64,000 bases of DNA, taken from the NCBI GenBank assembly GCA_026225945.1, contig JAMJFZ010000107.1, positions 46,366,501 through 46,430,500 of the forward strand, in the 5' to 3' direction. The position numbers were made by a program, and so were the translations under genes. Below, piece after piece: positions 22,641-33,045 of the stretch. Origin of the DNA: Cricetomys ansorgei (lineage: Eukaryota; Chordata; Mammalia; Rodentia; Nesomyidae). The notes under the pieces are model-generated. The model saw nothing but the letters and a program-made list of their open reading frames with translations. It made no database searches and was not told where the DNA came from. Position 1 is the stretch's first letter; every line of letters starts with the position of its first letter.

Positions 22641-22948
22641 CAATTTAAGGGAGAATAAAATAGAAACTTGATTTTTTAAAATAAAAAATTAGCATAACCT
22701 TCTGCACAGCCTCAAGAATAAATCTCGTTTTCATTATTTGGACAACCTGAAAAAATTAACCAGAAACAAGTACTGATCTTGAAGTTAAGGACAACGAAAA
22801 CAATGTTAGCATAGAAAAAAATCTTATCATCACTGTGAAAAGTAAAACAATTTACTGTCCCTTGCCTATCCTAAGGGTATAAACATCTGTGTCTGGCTCC
22901 GAGAATCTAGTGGGCAAAGGATCTGTTTTAAAATCAAAATACATACAT

Positions 22949-22991
22949 CACACACACACACACACACACACACAAAAAAAAAAAAAAAAAC
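22949..22991. repeat. (CA)n(A)n tract
   Basis: 13 CA units followed by a 17-18 base A-run. Likely the tail of a lost or unrecognised retroposed element. Confidence 0.95.
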
Positions 22992-23689
22992 AGAAAGAGA
23001 AAAGGAGAGGTGTTCCTATTTTGTCTGTCTCCTCTATGCCCCATTGGGTCTTGGGAGTAGCTTAACACGTAGCACTGGACATTGAGCAGAAGAAATTGAC
23101 AGTAGATTATTAGTCACACATACTCATAGCCCAGGGGAGGATGACACAGGACATTACCCAGACCAGTGAGGGAGTTACACTTGGGAACAGAAAGAACATG
23201 CAGAGGACATGAGAGTCAGACTTTGTAGCAGCCAGAAGGTACATCAACCCCCAGCTCTACTGGGAGGATGCACTCAACTAATTAAAAAGGAATAACATAT
23301 AGTCTGACATGCAGTGAAAGCTGTGGGGGATGAGACAGGATTCAGAATACAGAAGGGCTCCTTAATACTTTAACCTCCAAAAGCCACCAAAGTTGATGAC
23401 TAATCTATTAAGAGGCTCAGAAAGAAGGGGTTTGAGACATCAAAATAACTGTTTGAAACATAAGAGAGAATCAGTAAAGCCAGAATCAAGAGGAATAAGG
23501 TTTGGAAACCCATGTAGAAGGCAGCAGAGATTATATGAATCTGTAGTCATGCGAAGTTTGTCAGGTCTCAAGTCATATGGGCCACTGAGAATGGAGGGTC
23601 TAAGTAAACCTTTCACTTTCAGATCATATCAGTATGTGGCCAGGGAAGGGCAGTCTACTGTCATATAGCACAGGGCTAAGGAAGAGCTC
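22992..23689. other. Unassigned; 91-codon plus-strand frame
   Basis: The plus frame at 23393-23668 is open for 91 codons and rich in Arg and Ser. I recognise no domain. The surrounding purine-rich text could be ERV internal sequence. Not called as a gene. Confidence 0.3.
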
Positions 23690-23741
23690 TTCCTTCCTTC
23701 CTTCCTTCCTTCCTTCCTTCCTTCCTTCCTTCCTTCCTTTC
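23690..23741. repeat. (TTCC)n microsatellite
   Basis: About 12-13 CTTC units, polypyrimidine on the plus strand. It lies at the A-tail end of the reverse B1 that follows and probably grew from that tail. Confidence 0.95.
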
Positions 23742-23744
23742 ATT

Positions 23745-23881
23745 CTTTTTTTCTCTCTCTCTGTTGTAACTGCCTGTCGTGAAACTCACTCTGTAGATCA
23801 GGCTGGCCTCAAACTCACAGGGATCTTCCTGCCTCTGCCTCCCAAGAGCTGTGATTAAAGGCAGGCCAGCATCACCTGTCT
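23745..23881 (-). repeat. B1 SINE, reverse orientation
   Basis: TGTTGTAACTGCCTGTCGTG, AAACTCACTCTGTAGATCAGG, CTGGCCTCAAACTCACAGGG, CTGCCTCTGCCTCCCAAGAG, GTGATTAAAGGCAGGCC. Near-complete B1. Confidence 0.9.
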
Positions 23882-24769
23882 AAGGGGAGTTGTTTATTAT
23901 CAGGGAAGGTGATGGGAAATTTATTGACAAAATAAGAAGTTAATAAATTTGTAGAGATATAAGAATACAAAAAAAGAAAAATTCTTTCCCTTCATTCCAA
24001 TTAAATTTCAAGAAAAGGCAATTAAGAAGAGCAATCTTCTTTGACTGCTATGCATTAAAAGAAGGGAAGATGCCATGTCCTTGTAGTGCAGAGTATATTT
24101 CTTAACAGTAATCTAAGCTATATATTTGAAGAAGGCCAAGGTTGGCATCAGCATTGGATAATGACATTTCTGCTCTGATTAGTAAGAAATGAGTTAACAC
24201 TTATGGATAACTATTTTTTCATGTAAGTTACTAAACACAAAAACTAGGCTCATTTTTTGTAACTAGTACATAGTAAAATGGATATAAATAAGCATTAGAA
24301 GAAGAATGAATGAAAAACAATAGGTAAATACCATAAAACTGTCCATATGAAACACTTTTTTTTTCAAAATCTGTTACTTTGTCTATTTAATCAAAGACAA
24401 TGACAAATATAATTTGTGCATAAGTAATTAAGGCTCTAGTGTTGTATTATATTTTATTTCTCCAAATCAAAGAAACATTGAGGGTGTTTGGAAAGAAGAC
24501 TTATAAAGGAACTCCGCAAGGACTTTAATGCTATTTCAGTCAAGTTTCAAGATAGCTTGCTGGCATTATGTTATTGATGAACCTCAACTCAATACTTAAC
24601 ATGAAGATTTGACAGTATATCTCAATGAACAGAGAGCATCATTTGTAATTTGCTTTCAATTATTGTTGGAGACATAGGAGTCTCACACATTGCATGTTGT
24701 AGTAGGGTCATCACAAAGGATTCATATTTTCTTCTTATATTTCAACATATTCTTTTCTCATATAATAGA
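23882..24769. other. Unassigned AT-rich sequence
   Basis: No repeat or gene recognised. Confidence 0.4.
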
Positions 24770-25462
24770 TCCTGACTGGATTCACTGGGACAATGGAAGA
24801 GCAGAACCGCATGCCAAGGGATGGAACACATGTTTGATATTGCAAGGAAAGCCAGGAGCTAGAGACTGGATAGCCAGGAATTGGTTTCTAATGATATCCT
24901 GCTCTACTCAGATAGGTCCTAACCTATTCTTCATCAGAGGCTTTCTCTGGGGGATGGAGGGAGCAAATGCAGAGGTCCACTGCCAAACATCATATCGAGG
25001 TTGAGGAACTCCATGGAAAAGAGGGAGGGGGATTGCTAGAACCAGTGGAATAGAGCATACCAGGAGAACAAACCCCACAGAGTTAACTGACCAGCACTCT
25101 TATGGGCTCACAGAGACTGAAGCAACAGACATGGAACCTACACGGTATCCTTGACAAACTCCTACAGACTGGGGTGGGAGGGTCTCTGATCCTTTTGCCT
25201 GCCCTTAGGACCCTTTTGCTCCTGCTGGTTTGCCTAATCTACCCTTGATATAAGGATTAGTACTTGGCCTTGTTCCATCTTGTTATGTTTGAGTGGTAAT
25301 TCTAGGAGGACTGCACTTTTTCAGGAGAAGCAGAGGGCTGGAGTTTGTGGGAGGGAATGGGGTGGATCTGGGAGAGAAGAGAGATGGAGGGAGCTAGGAG
25401 AAGGGGAAGGAAAAGAGGGGAGGAGGGAGGGCGGGATGTATTGTATTAAAGAAGAAAAAAAT
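24770..25462 (+). mobile_element. L1 3' UTR
   Basis: Blocks in the order of a rodent L1 3' UTR: GCCAGGAGCTAGAGACTGG, AGAGGCTTTCTCTGGGGGAT, GGGCTCACAGAGACTGAAGC, TCTGATCCTTTTGCCTGCCC, CCTTGTTCCATCTTGTTATG, then a polypurine stretch (25340-25436) and AAAGAAGAAAAAAATTTT. 5'-truncated. A close relative lies at 31600-31915. Confidence 0.8.
25340..25436 (+). repeat. L1 3' UTR polypurine tract
   Basis: Nearly pure G/A for about 97 bp, with several GGG/GGGG runs (GGGGAAGG, GAGGGGAGG, GAGGGAGGGCGGG). Such G-rich tracts are a known feature of L1 3' UTRs. Confidence 0.8.
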
Positions 25463-25664
25463 TTTAAATTTATTTAAAATATTTGGGAGAAAAGGATAAA
25501 ATTACAAATAAAATGTGAAAATAGAGAAGATAGATGGCAATAGGTTGGTCAGTGGATATTAAATTATGGTTAAGTAGCAAAAGTAAATGTATCTTATCTT
25601 TTATTGTGTAGCAATTATTAATATATATATTACTCCAAAGGCTGAATGAAGGCTTTTGAATAAT

Positions 25665-27480
25665 CTTTAAACAATATATCCTGATTATTGTTTCCCCTCC
25701 CTCTAGTCTTCCCAGTTCCTCCCCATCACTCCTTCCCTCCAAATCCACTCCCTTTCTTTCTCTTATTAGAAAAGAACAGGCTTCTAAGAGTTAACAACCA
25801 AACACCACAAATTAAATTTGAGATGAATACAAAACTATCATATTGAAGTTGTACATGCTAACCCAATAAAAGGAAAAAAGTCCCAGAAGCAGCCACAAGT
25901 GTTAAAGAACCACTCATTTTCACAGTCATGAGTCCCCTAAAAATACTAAGCTAATAGTTATATATGCAGAAAATCTGATATATGTTCCTGTAGCTGTTAG
26001 AGCATATTTTACTTGCTTAGTTGATTCAGAGTGCCTTGTTCTCCTGGTATCCACCATCCCCACTGGATCTTACACTCTTTCTGCCTGCCTTCTCTTTCAA
26101 GGGATTCCCTGAGCTCTGAGGGGAGGGATTTGATGGAAACCTTCCATTTAAACTCTCTGTCTCTCTGCATAATGTCTAGCTGTGAGTCTCTGCATCTATT
26201 CCCATCTGCTGCTGAAGGAAGCCTCTCTGATGATGACTGGATAAGGCTTTTTTATTCTTTTCTAATACAATCCCTGATTCTAGTCCTGGAACTCTGGAGC
26301 ATTTTGACATCTGTATAATCTAGAAACTTTAAGCCTAGAACTGAAAGGCTTCAGCCTCAGTCTTCATATAATTTAGAACTTTTAAACTCCAAGATTCACT
26401 ACTGACTGAGCCTACCCCCAACCAATCCAGATTTCTCTCCCTATATTCTCTCTCTCACCCCATCTCCCACCCCAACCTGGTACCCACCCCTGTTTCTACC
26501 CACCCTACCCTTAGTCTACTCCTAAGATCTATTCTATTTCCCTCCTCCCAAGGGTATCCCTGTGCCCACCCTCACCCCTCTTTACCTAACCTCTCTAGAT
26601 CTATAGACTGTAGCTTGGTTACCATTTACTTAACAGCTAATATCCCTTTATAGATGAATGCATACCACGTTTATATTTCTGGGATGGGATTACCTCATTC
26701 CGGATGATTTTTTCTAGTTCCATCCATCTGCCTGCAAAATTCATGAGGTAATTTTTTTTTAAATAGCTTAGTAATACTCCATTGTGTAAATGTACAATTT
26801 CTTTATCCCTTCTTCAGTCAAGGGGCATCTATGTCATTTCCAGTTTCTGGCTATTATGAATAAAGCTGCTATGAACATAGTTGAACAAGTATTCTTCTGG
26901 TGGGATGGAGCACCTTCTGGGTATATGCCTAGGAATGGTATAACTGGTCTTGATGTAGGTCAAATTTCAATTTCCTGAGGAATCACCATATTGATTTCCA
27001 TAGTAGCTGTTCAAATTTACACTCTCACCAGCAATGGAGGAGTGTCCTCCTTGCTACACATCTTTGCCCCCATGAACTATCACTTGTGTTATTGATCTTA
27101 GCCATTCTGACAGGTATAAGACAAAGTAGTTTTGATTTGCATTTCCCTGATAGCTAAAGATGCTGAACATTTTTTAATTGTTTCTTGGCCATATTGAGAA
27201 TTCTCTGTTTAGATCTGTTCTCCATTTTTTAATTTGATTGTTTGGTTTTTGACACCTAGTTTCTAGAGTTTTTTTTTAATATATTTTGGATATTAGTCTT
27301 CTATCAGATGTGGAGTTGTTAAAAAATATTTTCCCATTCTGTAGACTGTCACTTTGTCCAATTGGCAGTGTATTTTGCCTTACAAAAGTCATAATTCTCC
27401 CACAATTAGTCAGTATATTTTGAAACAAGCTAGAAAGGGATATAACTATCACTATAGTTTTAAAACATTCCCCTTTAAGA
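25665..27480 (-). mobile_element. L1, reverse: 3' UTR and 3' end of ORF2
   Basis: From about 25665 to 26640 is reversed 3' UTR (pyrimidine-rich CTCCCTCTAGTCTTCCCAG, TTCTCCTGGTATCCACCATCC, CACCCCTGTTTCTACCC). From 26640 to 27480 is reversed ORF2: TTCCATCCATCTGCCTGC, CAATTTCTTTATCCCTTCTTC, CTATTATGAATAAAGCTGC, GGGTATATGCCTAGGAATGG, TTGATTTGCATTTCCCTGAT, TTTGGATATTAGTCTTCTATC. Stops and indels break the frame. It faces the 24770-25462 copy tail to tail. Confidence 0.85.
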
Positions 27481-27539
27481 TGGTGGGATGAAAACAAGAA
27501 GAGCACTTTATATCATCAAGGATTTTTAAATAAGATACC

Positions 27540-28571
27540 AAAACACAAGCAAAAAAAGCAGAAAGCTGATAGAAATTATTATAAAGATGCTCCTCTATAG
27601 CAAAAGACAGCAATAAATAAAGCAGGAAAAAATAAAATTGAGAACATCCACTTGTGACTGGATAATTCCTCTAGAAGGGGATTAAATAATATATAAGGAA
27701 CTCAAAACACTCAATTGCAAAACTAAAAATTGATTTTAAAATGAGCAAATTATATGAAAAAACATTTTTCAAAAGGAAATGTACAAGCTAGGATTGGTAG
27801 CATACACTGTGATCCTGGTATTTAGACAGGTGAGACAGGAGAATTATTGCCAGTTTTTGGCAATCCTGGACTATGTAGCAAGTATTAGAGACCATAAATC
27901 TCTGGCTTCAAAGTTGGAAAAAAATTTATAAAACTTGTCAACAAATACAGAACAGAATGAGTTCAACTGCACTAATCATTACGGTAATGCAGATCAATGT
28001 CCCAATGGCCTACCATCACCTGTCCCTCTAATTAGAATGGTTACAATCAAGGACATAAAAAAATCAAATGCTATTAAGCATGTGAGAAACAGAACTCTGG
28101 TTGGAAATGTAAATTAGTATAGATATTATGGAAAACAGTATGGTGATTACTCAGTAAACTAAAAATAGAACTCTACTTTATGATCAAATTATCCCACTAC
28201 TAGGCATATAAACAAAGAAAATAAAAATCAATACAACAAAGAGTTTACTACAGAACCATTCATAATATCCAAGATAAGAAACAACTGAAATGCCTTCAAT
28301 GGGTAAGGACATATAATGTGTATGTTCAATGGAATGTTATTCATCCATAAAGAAATAAATTCTATCATTTGCACTAATATGGATGAAACTGAAAGACATT
28401 ACATTTGGTAAAATAAGCCAAGATGAGAGAAAAATACCATATGCTCTCACTCATTTGAGGAAACTAAAAGAGTTAATGTAGAAATAGAAAAGAATAAACT
28501 CTGGAGACTAGACAAGTTGGAGAGAAAACAGATACCAATATGGAAAATGGCTACCAAAGTAGAATTAGCTA
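27540..28571 (+). mobile_element. Old L1 (L1M-like): ORF2 end and 3' UTR start
   Basis: Decayed ORF2 text: TATATAAGGAACTCAAAACAC, ATTTTAAAATGAGCAAATTA, ACGGTAATGCAGATCAATG, AAGATAAGAAACAACTGAAATG, AATGGAATGTTATTCATCC, ATATGGATGAAACTGAAAG, CATATGCTCTCACTCATTTG. A B1 copy interrupts it at 27791-27925. Head-to-head with the reverse L1 at 25665-27480. Confidence 0.75.
27791..27925 (+). repeat. Proto-B1 SINE, worn
   Basis: GGTAGCATACACTGTGATCC, TGGTATTTAGACAGGTGAGAC, AGGAGAATTATTGCCAG, TGGACTATGTAGCAAGTATTAG, ending in GGAAAAAAATT. Fits an old PB1-type monomer inserted in the L1. Confidence 0.65.
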
Positions 28572-28830
28572 AGAGGATGTGTTTTAGTTTCCACTACCAA
28601 AAGATCAAGACTATAAACACTCAGATATGAACTATAAAGAGATGGAAACACTAATTACCCTTATCTAATTATCAAGGCTACAAACACTGAGAAATGATAG
28701 CAATAAAGACATGGAAACACTAATTACCCTGATCTGAACATCCAGGCTACAAACACTAAAAAAAGGATAACCATGCAGGAGATGGAAACACTAATTGCAT
28801 TGATCTGATCATTATCATTCTGTATATGGA
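28572..28830 (+). repeat. Triplicated ~70 bp unit in L1 3' UTR
   Basis: The unit (ATGGAAACACTAATTACCCT plus ATCAAGGCTACAAACACT) occurs at 28642, 28711 and 28782, periods 69 and 71 bp, with a partial copy of the second half before the first. The copies differ by about 10-20%. The sequence is that of an old L1 3' UTR (…CACTAATTACCCTGATCTGATCATT…). Confidence 0.85.
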
Positions 28831-28879
28831 TCCAACTCTCACCCTTCAGCCCGTAACTACATACAGTTTTGAAGTGATT

Positions 28880-29335
28880 GCTTTTATTCATAAGAAACAA
28901 ATAAAATTACCATATGACTCAGCAATTCTAGCCCTTGGTACCTATACTCAAAAGAACTGAAAATAGACAAATAATTACTACATAAATTCTCATACTGCTA
29001 TTATTAGCAACAACCAAAAGGTAAAAACAATTCAAATGTTTATCAACAGATGAATGGGAAAACAAATGTAGGGTATCTGCACAATGAGCTATTATTCAAC
29101 TATAAAATGGAAGAAACTTTCAGCATTGTTGTGATTCTGTTGACCTTTCAAAACATGCAAATGAAAGAAGCCAGACATGAAAGGCAGATTATTTTATGAT
29201 TCATTTTACATGAAATATCTAGGACTGTAAAGTTAACAGAGGCAGAAATCAAATCAGAGGATGCTGAAACATGAGAGGATGGAGAACAAGCATAGCATTA
29301 TATAATGTTTTCCTTAGGTGACTTCAAAAATGTAT
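28880..29335 (+). mobile_element. Old L1 (L1M-like) 3' fragment
   Basis: AAATTACCATATGACTCAGC, AATTCTAGCCCTTGGTACC, AACCAAAAGGTAAAAACAATTC, AACAGATGAATGGGAAAAC, AAGCCAGACATGAAAGGC, ATGATTCATTTTACATGAA. This is the typical L1M ORF2-end to 3' UTR stretch, in the same orientation as the preceding copy but from a separate insertion. Confidence 0.75.
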
Positions 29336-29339
29336 TGAG

Positions 29340-29640
29340 GGCTTTGCAGGTAGTACGAAGACTTAAGTTCAGATCTCTGGCACCCATGTAAAAAACCAGG
29401 AAGGGTCTTACACATCTTTTTCTCCCAGTGCTGAAGAGAAAGGGCAGTAAAAAAATTTTTGTGAGAGTTTGCTGACTATAAGCCCAGCCAAAAGCACAGA
29501 GCTATAGTTTCAGTGAGAGGTCCTGTCTCAAAGGAATAAGACAAAGACGAAGAAACTCAAAAACCACTACTTGCCTCTGCCTATCACCTCATGGGCATGT
29601 TCACATGCATGCATGGGCATGCAGATACACACAGACACAC
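29340..29640 (+). repeat. B4 SINE
   Basis: ACTTAAGTTCAGATCTCTGG, CACCCATGTAAAAAACCAGG, CTCCCAGTGCTGAAGAG, AAGCCCAGCCAAAAGCAC, GTTTCAGTGAGAGGTCCTGT, CTCAAAGGAATAAGAC, then a CA-rich tail. Standard B4 composite in plus orientation. Confidence 0.75.
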
Positions 29641-29815
29641 ACACCACACACACACCACACACATACCACACACACACACATCACACACAAACACACTACA
29701 CACATACACACACACACACACACCACACACACACACCACACACATACACACACAGACATGCACATACACACCACATACACATACACACACACACGGACAC
29801 ACACACACACCACAT
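29621..29815. repeat. (CA)n / CACAC-CA compound microsatellite
   Basis: About 195 bp of CA units broken by ACC, ATA and CATG steps, grown from the B4 tail. The long His/Thr and Cys/Val frames on both strands here are artefacts. Confidence 0.95.
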
Positions 29816-29974
29816 ATGCATGCTCACCAAAGACAGGCATAGTATACAGCAGATATCCAATGCAGTAAGCGCCACAGATTTGTCCATTATAAACAATTAA
29901 TTTTATGTGAGGCAAATTTCATCTCAGTAAATATACAAATATTTAAAATATACATATAACCAAAGAGTTATCTA

Positions 29975-30108
29975 CCCTCCTCTGCATACCGCAGAACCAT
30001 TCACAATATTCAAGATAAGAATCAACTGAGATGCCCACAATGGGTGAGGAAATGTGATGTGTGTGCTCAGTGGGATGTTATTCATCCATAAAGAAAAAAA
30101 AGCATCTA
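29975..30108 (+). mobile_element. L1M fragment duplicating 28247-28370
   Basis: CAGAACCATTCACAATATTC, AAGATAAGAATCAACTGAG, ATGTTATTCATCCATAAAG. It aligns over about 115 bp with part of the L1 at 28247-28370, with scattered mismatches. Confidence 0.7.
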
Positions 30109-30200
30109 GGAAGGGAGGAAGGAAGGAAGGAAGAAAGGAAGGAAGGGAGGGAGGGAGGGAGGGAGGGAGGAGAAAGGAAAAGGAGAGAGAGAGAGAAGAA
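30109..30200. repeat. (GGAA)n/(GGGA)n homopurine tract
   Basis: About 90 bp of pure purine, with six GGG runs in (GGGA)n form at 30145-30170, then GA-rich sequence. Starts straight after the A-run of the L1M fragment. Confidence 0.95.
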
Positions 30201-30414
30201 AGAAATGACAACTTTTAGCTGTTTTATCCAAGTTTCTTTCGAGGATGTAGTTAATTCACATTCCTCCAGCAGATCATAGTAAATACAGTTTATAGAGCTG
30301 CTCCAAATCCTCATTTTACCAAAATTTCCACATTTCAGTAATAATTTAAAAATTATTTATCTCAAACGAGCTTCTCCCTTGATGAAGAATATAAAAACCT
30401 GACAGAAATTGTCA

Positions 30415-30560
30415 GAGCTGAAGAGATAGTTCAGTGGTTAAGAGTGTTTGCTGCTCACAAAGAAGTCCAGAATTTGGTCTCCAGCAGCCTTTTCCTAAGG
30501 CTCAAACCCACCTGGGACTCTAGCCCCAGGGGATCCTACAACTACTTTTGGCATTTGCAT
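30415..30560 (+). repeat. B2/B3-family SINE
   Basis: GAGCTGAAGAGATAGTTCAG, TGGTTAAGAGTGTTTGCTGC, CCAGAATTTGGTCTCCAGCA. tRNA-derived head with recognisable A and B box equivalents. The 3' part is worn and runs into a microsatellite. Confidence 0.8.
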
Positions 30561-30713
30561 GTGTGTGTGCGCGCACACACACACACACACATATATATAT
30601 ATGTATATATATGTATGTATGTATGTATATGTATATATGTATATACACATTATACACAGACATACACATATATGTGTATGTGTGTCTGTGTGTGTCTGTG
30701 TATACATATATAA
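30560..30713. repeat. TG/CG/CA/TA/TATG compound microsatellite
   Basis: (TG)n-GCGCGC-(CA)n-(TA)n-(TATG)n-(TG)n in series over about 150 bp. Alternating throughout, with complementary TG and CA arms. Overlapping short frames are artefacts. Confidence 0.95.
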
Positions 30714-31124
30714 TTTTTTTAAAAAGGAAACTTGCCATTTAGTGTTGTTTCTGTTAATAAAACATAATAACTTTAAATAATATTTGAGGTGTATTAGAAC
30801 ATTCTCAGATTAGAAAAATGTTTATTAATTACTCTGTTGTTCCTTATTACTCAAAGATGAAACAAGCCACATCAGATTGCTACCATGTTCTTAAGAAATC
30901 TAGGGAATAAGTTAAGTTTTAAACAGGACAATGTTTATCATTGTCATAATGTATTGCTCCTATATTTTGAAAAACTTTTTAGAATTTCTTTTGATCTTTA
31001 AAGAAGAGATAGTTACTGTTTTTGATGTTTATTTTGTTTGCTCACACCCCTTCTGGTAGTTGTAGCTTTACACACTAACAAAAGAGTAACGTGGCTTGCA
31101 ACAATTAATATCTTCCACACTCTG
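30714..31124. other. Unassigned AT-rich sequence
   Basis: Nothing recognised. Confidence 0.4.
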
Positions 31125-31455
31125 AAGGATGGTTTCCCTTGCCCTCAAATCCAGATATTGAAATCTTAACTCTCAAGATGATACTACTCGGAGAAGGGCA
31201 TCATTGTCTATGTGTTAAGGAAGGGGGCTTAGGGTCATAAGTTCATGAGCCCACATTCATGAGTAGAATCAGCACCAATGTAAAGCAAGACTCGGGGAGT
31301 CATTGCTCCTTCAGCAATGTAGACAAGCCAAGGCAACATGCATAAGCATCAAATCTGCCAGGGCTTTGATCTTGAATCCCAAGACTAGAATTTTGAGAAA
31401 ATATGCTTATGATTTTTAGGAGGCACAGAAGCAACAGTCCTTGTTGGAGTAATCC
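31125..31455 (+). repeat. MaLR (MLT-type) LTR
   Basis: CCAGATATTGAAATCTTAAC, TCTCAAGATGATACTAC, GGGTCATAAGTTCATGAGCC, ATTCATGAGTAGAATCAGC, AAATCTGCCAGGGCTTTGATC, TTGAATCCCAAGACTAGAAT. Forward counterpart of the reverse MaLR at 2150-2565. Worn, no TSD. Confidence 0.7.
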
Positions 31456-31599
31456 AAATGGACGAAGACAATATTCACTTTCATGCTAATACCAGTTAAT
31501 TTAAAAGATTGCAATTTTCTCTGCTATGAAATATTCTGAGAGTATTGGCACTTGGTAAATTGCAAAGAGACATTGTACTTTTTCTGACTTGGTGTTCTT

Positions 31600-31915
31600 G
31601 TGGAGTTCCTATATACTCATTAGGGAAGGCAGTCTCTGACATGTTTGCCTGCCCTTAGGACTCTTTGCTTCTTGCTTGGTTGCCTAGCTCACCCCTTGAT
31701 GTAGGGATTAGTACCCTACCTTGTTCCATCTTGCTTTGCCCTGTTTGAGATATAATCCTGGAAGGACTGCTCTTATCTTGGAAGAGGCAGGGGTGGGTCA
31801 GGTAGATCTGTGGGGGAGGAGAGATGGGGGAGTTGGGAGGAGCAGAGAGAGGGGAGGAGGAGGGTTGGATATGTTATATGGGATATGAAAGTAAAGAGTC
31901 TATTAAAAAGAATCA
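31600..31915 (+). mobile_element. L1 3' UTR, 5'-truncated
   Basis: GTTTGCCTGCCCTTAGGACTC, ACCTTGTTCCATCTTGC, CTGGAAGGACTGCTCTTATC, polypurine stretch (GGGGGAGGAGAGATGGGGG…), then AAAGAGTCTATTAAAAAG. Same subfamily as 24770-25462, only the last ~315 bp. Confidence 0.85.
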
Positions 31916-31975
31916 TTTAAAATTAGTGACAATGAGCGAAAGCTTAGAATTCTAATAACTCATGCTTTGTAATTA

Positions 31976-32142
31976 ATTTTTTTTGTTTTTGTTTTTATAT
32001 TCTAAGACAGGGGTTCTTTGTCTCCCTCTGGCTGTCTTTATACTCACTCTATAGACCAGGCTGCCCTGGAACTCAGAAATCCATTTGCCTCTACTTACAG
32101 AATACTGGGATTAAAGAAAGGCACGTGCCACACCAAAGGGCT
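31976..32142 (-). repeat. B1 SINE, reverse orientation
   Basis: Poly-T, then CTAAGACAGGGGTTCTTTG, TATACTCACTCTATAGACCAGG, CTGCCCTGGAACTCAGAAATC, CTGGGATTAAAGAAAGGCACG. Near-complete B1. Confidence 0.85.
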
Positions 32143-32924
32143 GATTAGTCATTTTCATACAACACATTTTGGTGGTATTCTATCCCCCTCCAAGTCCTTC
32201 TGGGTACTCCCTACCTCACTACCTATCCAACTTTAGATTCTCATTCTCTCATATTCTCTCTCTCTCTCTCTCAAAATCAAACAAACTCAAATGAACAAAA
32301 GCAAAAATCAAACTATTTTGTTTTAGTTTGGTATTTTGGTACATATTATTTTATTATTAAACTTTCTATCTCCAAATTTAAAAATTTGATTTTTAATTTT
32401 GTACACTAAACAGAAAAGCTGGTGATATTTTCATGAGACTCTTTGTGCATGTATAGTAACATGATAAGATCATTTTGGGCTGAGTTTCTGGACCTCAAAA
32501 TCTATAACCCCTAAACCTGCACATTCTCAATATAAACATGGAGATTATATAACAGGGTAATTGGTCGATACTTGACTTCTCCTTAGCTCATAATGTATTA
32601 ATTTGAGAAAATCAGAAAAGGTATACCTTCTATTACATGGGGATATAAATAGCTGCATCTTTCCTGTTCACATAAGCTAGGTGGAGTAACATGTGAAGTG
32701 AGTTTCATGCATAAGTTAAGATTTTCTGGTAACTACATTTAAAAATCAATAAAGAAGAAAATAATTTTATTATTGTTTTCTGCTTAAGCCAATATCAACA
32801 CTATTACATTTTCCTTTTGTATCCTGTATACAAAATCATTTTGAGGAGCTATGTGAATATTCTTCCTTCCCAGATTCTTTCATGTGCATTGTGTGTTTTG
32901 TATTGACAGAAGAGTTTTTGTTGC
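32143..32924. other. Unassigned; short (TC)n
   Basis: A (TC)n run at about 32256-32272 is followed by CAAACAAACTCAAATGAAC-type text. No gene. Confidence 0.4.
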
Positions 32925-33045
32925 TGTTGTTGCTTTTTTATTTTTTTAGACAGGTTCTGTGGTCTCAGTCTCAGCTCTCCAGCAACTCACTACATAAAGC
33001 AGGTTGGCCTCAAATTTACAGAGAACAACATCTCAGTTGTTCACA
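32925..33045 (-). repeat. B1 SINE relic, reverse orientation
   Basis: TTTTTTAGACAGGTTCTGTGG, TCTCCAGCAACTCACTAC, ATAAAGCAGGTTGGCCTC, AAATTTACAGAGAACAACATC. A heavily worn, partial B1. Confidence 0.6.

Noticed and set aside
29571..29915. Several long frames on both strands rich in His/Thr or Cys/Val
   Set aside because: They translate a CA/TG microsatellite; no non-repetitive protein part.
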